Assembly: GCA_903876615.1 (NCBI GenBank)
Contig: CAIRAS010000237.1
Span: forward strand, 1 to 16,059
Source of the DNA: an uncultured Holophagaceae bacterium
Lineage (GTDB): Bacteria > Acidobacteriota > Holophagae > Holophagales > Holophagaceae
Reading direction: 5' to 3'
DNA: 16,059 bases
Below the pieces are notes generated by a model. It was not told where the DNA came from and made no database searches. It saw only the letters and a list, made by a program, of their open reading frames with translations. Position numbers and translations under genes: made by a program. Positions 13,818 through 16,059 of the stretch are shown in pieces. Numbering within the stretch: the first letter of the stretch is position 1; every line of letters begins with the position of its first letter.

Positions 13818-13942
13818 GGATTGCCGCTCCTCTGGGGGAGGGGATCTCGCCCGAGGTGTGCTTCGGCCCCTCGGGTCGCGGCGTTGAATCGCGGCAGCCC
13901 GAAAAGGGGTTTGTCCAGACTTATCCAAGTGCACCAATAGGT

Positions 13943-13966
13943 GGATTAAGTTAATCCGATGATCGG
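13943..13966. promoter_or_regulatory. Two overlapping palindromes upstream of receptor 3
   Basis: GGATTAA-G-TTAATCC (13943-13957) has 7-base arms, and CCGAT-G-ATCGG (13956-13966) has 5-base arms; they share two bases. They lie about 125-150 bases before the receptor 3 start and about 45 bases after the ftcD stop, in a locally AT-rich stretch. The odd-centred dyads fit a regulator binding site. There is no T-tract to suggest a terminator. Confidence 0.4.
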
Positions 13967-14009
13967 TCAGTCTAAACCTTGAAGGGATGAGGCCGAGTGC
14001 TGCCGGCCC

Positions 14010-15869
14010 TCAGACTCCTGGCCTCCGGGCCTTCAGGATGCGGTCCTGCAGCTTCTGGTCCACCAGGGCAGTGATGGCCGCCAGGTGCTCGGTGGCGCGG
14101 GCCAGCAGCTCGGCGCCCTGGGCCTGCATCCGGTCCACGTAGGCCGGGTCGGAGATGTCCTTGAGGTTGATGACCACGTTCCAGACGCCGCCGCGCACAC
14201 CTGCATAGGCCATCTGGGCTCCCACCGCCGCGTCGCTGATGCTGGCCACCTTGCCCAGCCGGGCGGCCTCGCCTGCCAGCTCCAGGGCTTCCAGGCTGGC
14301 CTGGGCCGTGTCCAGGGGCACCTCGATGGCGATCTTCAGCCCAGCCTGCAGGGCGGCCTGGCGGGCGGCCTTCTGCTCGGGGGTGGCCTCGGGCAGGCGG
14401 CGGGCGTCCATGTAGGCGTTGAAGGCCTGGGTGTCCGCATCCACCGCTACCATGAGCCGGTCCTTGAGCACCTGGGCCCGCTCGGCGAGGGTGATGAGGC
14501 TTTCGTTCTTGGCCGCGTCGGGCCCGCCGTGGGCCAGGTTGGCCACCATGCTGGCCAGGGCCGCGCCCAGGCTGCCCGCCAGAGCCGCGATGGAGCCGCC
14601 GCCTGGAGCCGGCGTGTCCCGGCTGACCTCGTCCGTGAAGGCGTGGACGGGCAGGGCCACGAGGGCCTTGGGATCGACCTTGGGCAGCCCGAGGACCTTC
14701 TGCTCAAGGTCGAAGGGCGCGACGTCGCCGAGGCCCATGGAGAAGACGGCGGTCTGGAGGATGTCTTGCACCGGCACCCCCGTGGACTTGCCCATGGCCT
14801 GCAGGTAGTGGCGGCCGGAGGCCAGCAGGCAGGGGAAGGGCACCAGGCCCACGAGCTCGCTGCCGGTGACCACCAGGCCCCGCTCCGCGGCCAGGCGGCG
14901 GGTGGCCTCCAGCACCGTGTGGGGGGCCGTCTGCTGGTAGTCCGTGAGGTTGATGCTGATCTGGGCCCGGCGGTAGGTCTCCACGTACCACCCGATGGCC
15001 TTGCAGTGGCCGTAGAGCCCCCGGCGGCGGACCTTCTGGCCCACGGGGCAGGTGGGGTCCGCGTCGTTGAGGCGCAGCAGCTCCGGCAGGTCGTAGCCGT
15101 GGGCCGCGGCGCAGTGGGCGACGGTTGCGTCGAAGGTCGCGCCCGTGAAGTCGCAGTTGCCGCAGGGGAAGGAGCCCTCGGCGTAGAGCTGGATCTCACC
15201 CGTCTGGTAGAAGGGCTGGATGCGGCCGCGACGGGCCACCCGGCCCTTCTCCCGCAGCTCGAAGGCGATGTCCGTGGCGTGGGCCTTGTCCCCGGAGTTG
15301 AGCGTGACGTTGTAGGCCACCAGGAACTCCCGGGCGCCGATGATGGTGGCCCCGGCGCGGGCGTTGAAGGCGGCGGGGCCGAAGTCCGGCTGCCATGCGG
15401 GCTCCCGCAGCTTGGCGGCCAGGCCTTCATACTCGCCCCGGCGCACATCGGCCAGGTTGCGGCGCTCGGGCCGGGAGGCGGCGGCTTCGTAGAGATACAC
15501 CGGGATGCCCAGCTCGGCGCCCACGCGCTGGCCCAGGCGGCGGGCCAGCTCCGCGCAGTCCGCCATGCAGACACCCTCGACGGGCACGAAGGGCACCACA
15601 TCCGTGGCGCCCAGGCGCGGGTGCGCCCCGTGCTGCTGGCTCATGTCGATGACCTTGGCGGCTTCGGCGATGCAGCGGAAGGCGCCCTCCAGCACCGCCT
15701 CGGGCTCGCCCACAAAGGTGATCACCGTGCGGTTGGTGTCCGCGCCAGGATCCACGTCCAGCAGCTCCACCCCCGGCACCGCCGCGATGGCCTCCGTCAC
15801 CGCCTTGATCTTCGCCGCGTCCCGGCCCTCCGAGATGTTCGGCACACACTCCACCAGCCTGCGGGACAT
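14010..15869 (-). CDS. ftcD: Glutamate formimidoyltransferase / formimidoyl-THF cyclodeaminase fusion, 619 aa
   Basis: The start is ATG 15867-15869, with GGAGG 5 bases upstream. The enzyme moves the formimino group of N-formiminoglutamate (from histidine degradation) to tetrahydrofolate, then deaminates it to methenyl-THF and ammonia. The N-terminal transferase domain begins LVECVPNISEGRD and has GAHPRLGATDVVPFVP with the catalytic His83; AYNVTLNSGD and IGWYVETYRRAQISINLTD follow. The cyclodeaminase domain starts near 410 (FTDEVSRDTPAPGGGSIAALAGSLGAAL). Animal FTCD is 541 residues. The extra length lies mainly at about 232-290, an insert with CGNC...H....H (Cys236, Cys239, His252, His257) and further Cys274 and Cys289, possibly a metal site. 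No other hut gene is in the window. Confidence 0.94.
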   Translation of the reverse strand: MSRRLVECVPNISEGRDAAKIKAVTEAIAAVPGVELLDVDPGADTNRTVITFVGEPEAVLEGAFRCIAEAAKVIDMSQQHGAHPRLGATDVVPFVPVEGVCMADCAELARRLGQRVGAELGIPVYLYEAAASRPERRNLADVRRGEYEGLAAKLREPAWQPDFGPAAFNARAGATIIGAREFLVAYNVTLNSGDKAHATDIAFELREKGRVARRGRIQPFYQTGEIQLYAEGSFPCGNCDFTGATFDATVAHCAAAHGYDLPELLRLNDADPTCPVGQKVRRRGLYGHCKAIGWYVETYRRAQISINLTDYQQTAPHTVLEATRRLAAERGLVVTGSELVGLVPFPCLLASGRHYLQAMGKSTGVPVQDILQTAVFSMGLGDVAPFDLEQKVLGLPKVDPKALVALPVHAFTDEVSRDTPAPGGGSIAALAGSLGAALASMVANLAHGGPDAAKNESLITLAERAQVLKDRLMVAVDADTQAFNAYMDARRLPEATPEQKAARQAALQAGLKIAIEVPLDTAQASLEALELAGEAARLGKVASISDAAVGAQMAYAGVRGGVWNVVINLKDISDPAYVDRMQAQGAELLARATEHLAAITALVDQKLQDRILKARRPGV

Positions 15870-15913
15870 AAGTCCTCCGTCTGTTCAAGTCTAACCTTTG
15901 GTGCCGCGCCGCG

Positions 15914-15949
15914 CTCCAAAGCCGGACCGCGCGCGGCCCGGCTTTGGAG
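15914..15949. promoter_or_regulatory. Long GC-rich hairpin in front of ftcD
   Basis: CTCCAAAGCCGG (15914-15925) pairs perfectly with CCGGCTTTGGAG (15938-15949). The 12-base centre contains CCGCGCGCGG, which can extend the stem. It lies 45-80 bases before the ftcD start. No T-tract follows on either strand, so it is a leader hairpin or regulator site more likely than an intrinsic terminator. A TTGACA at 15955-15960 on the + strand has no matching -10 at normal spacing. Confidence 0.45.
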
Positions 15950-15988
15950 ATAAATTGACAATCTGTTAGTGGCGAAGCTTCTTGCTAT

Positions 15989-16011
15989 CTCGGAACGCGC
16001 AGCGTTCCGAG
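15989..16011 (-). terminator. Hairpin just after the cut gene upstream of ftcD
   Basis: CTCGGAACGC (15989-15998) pairs perfectly with GCGTTCCGAG (16002-16011) around a 3-base loop, 2 bases beyond the stop codon of the partial minus-strand frame at the window end. The position suits a transcript end, but no T-tract follows (ATAGCAAG on the minus strand), so it may be an mRNA-end stabiliser instead. Confidence 0.4.
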
Positions 16012-16013
16012 CC

Positions 16014-16059
16014 CTACCGATCCCCCCGGGCCGCCTGATCCACCTCGTTCTTGACGCCG
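16014..16059 (-). CDS. C-terminal end of an unidentified gene
   Basis: On the minus strand a frame is open from the window edge and reads GVKNEVDQAARGDR before TAG (16014-16016). The codons are GC-rich and end-biased like the neighbouring genes, and a hairpin follows at once. Fourteen residues are too few to name a family. If real, it is the gene upstream of ftcD on the same strand. Confidence 0.35.
   Translation of the reverse strand, partial: GVKNEVDQAARGDR

Noticed and set aside
13818..13937. 40-residue N-terminal extension of receptor 3
   Set aside because: It is Arg/Pro-rich, lacks a ribosome-binding site and is absent from the two paralogues.
14085..15953. 622-residue plus-strand frame
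   Set aside because: It is antisense to ftcD, which has clear catalytic motifs; the composition is Gly/His/Val-rich and shadow-like.
15955..15990. Plus-strand sigma-70 promoter from TTGACA
   Set aside because: No -10 hexamer at 16-18 bases (TATCTC lies about 25 away) and no plus-strand gene follows within the window.

Overview
The window is GC-rich DNA with dense coding, long antisense shadow ORFs, and GTG or ATG starts preceded by GGAGG-type ribosome-binding sites. It looks like one chromosomal segment of a free-living Gram-negative bacterium. Periplasmic c-type haem chemoreceptors, a DUF4382-type lipoprotein, an MscS channel and a long bacterial FTCD suggest a respiring, motile soil or sediment organism. 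An acidobacterium of the Geothrix/Holophaga type is my best guess, but this is inference without any database search. There is no plasmid, phage, transposase or CRISPR signal.

Left part (1-4015, mostly + strand): the 3' end of a gene with a zinc-ribbon tail (possibly a type IA topoisomerase); three small unrecognised proteins, one on the - strand; a DUF4382-like lipoprotein; a monofunctional proline dehydrogenase; and a small secreted cysteine- and lysine-rich protein that ends at a clear rho-independent terminator.

Middle (4050-8733): an MscS-family mechanosensitive channel with a long periplasmic coiled coil overlaps an ABC-F ATPase by one base (TGATG). A convergent RluA-family pseudouridine synthase follows on the - strand. 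Its HRLD motif reads HRLG, so the catalytic aspartate is missing.

Right part (8775-16059, all - strand): transcribed from right to left are a cut gene end, ftcD (glutamate formimidoyltransferase/cyclodeaminase, histidine degradation, with a Cys/His-rich insertion) and three consecutive methyl-accepting chemotaxis proteins. The three receptors are paralogues of exactly 511 residues. Each has a periplasmic CxxCH haem-binding sensor domain and a conserved upstream cysteine that could be the second haem ligand. They form the most distinctive system here: a tandem array of redox- or gas-sensing chemoreceptors with non-canonical residues at the signalling tip.

Three intergenic regions (468-535, about 7565-7807, 10403-10516) carry long inverted repeats built from 9-10-base units on one theme (ATCCCC-TTCATCCCC or ATCGGTGTTCATCGGTG). 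They look like one diverged family of intergenic palindromic elements. Several short perfect palindromes near gene starts are candidate operators or leader hairpins.
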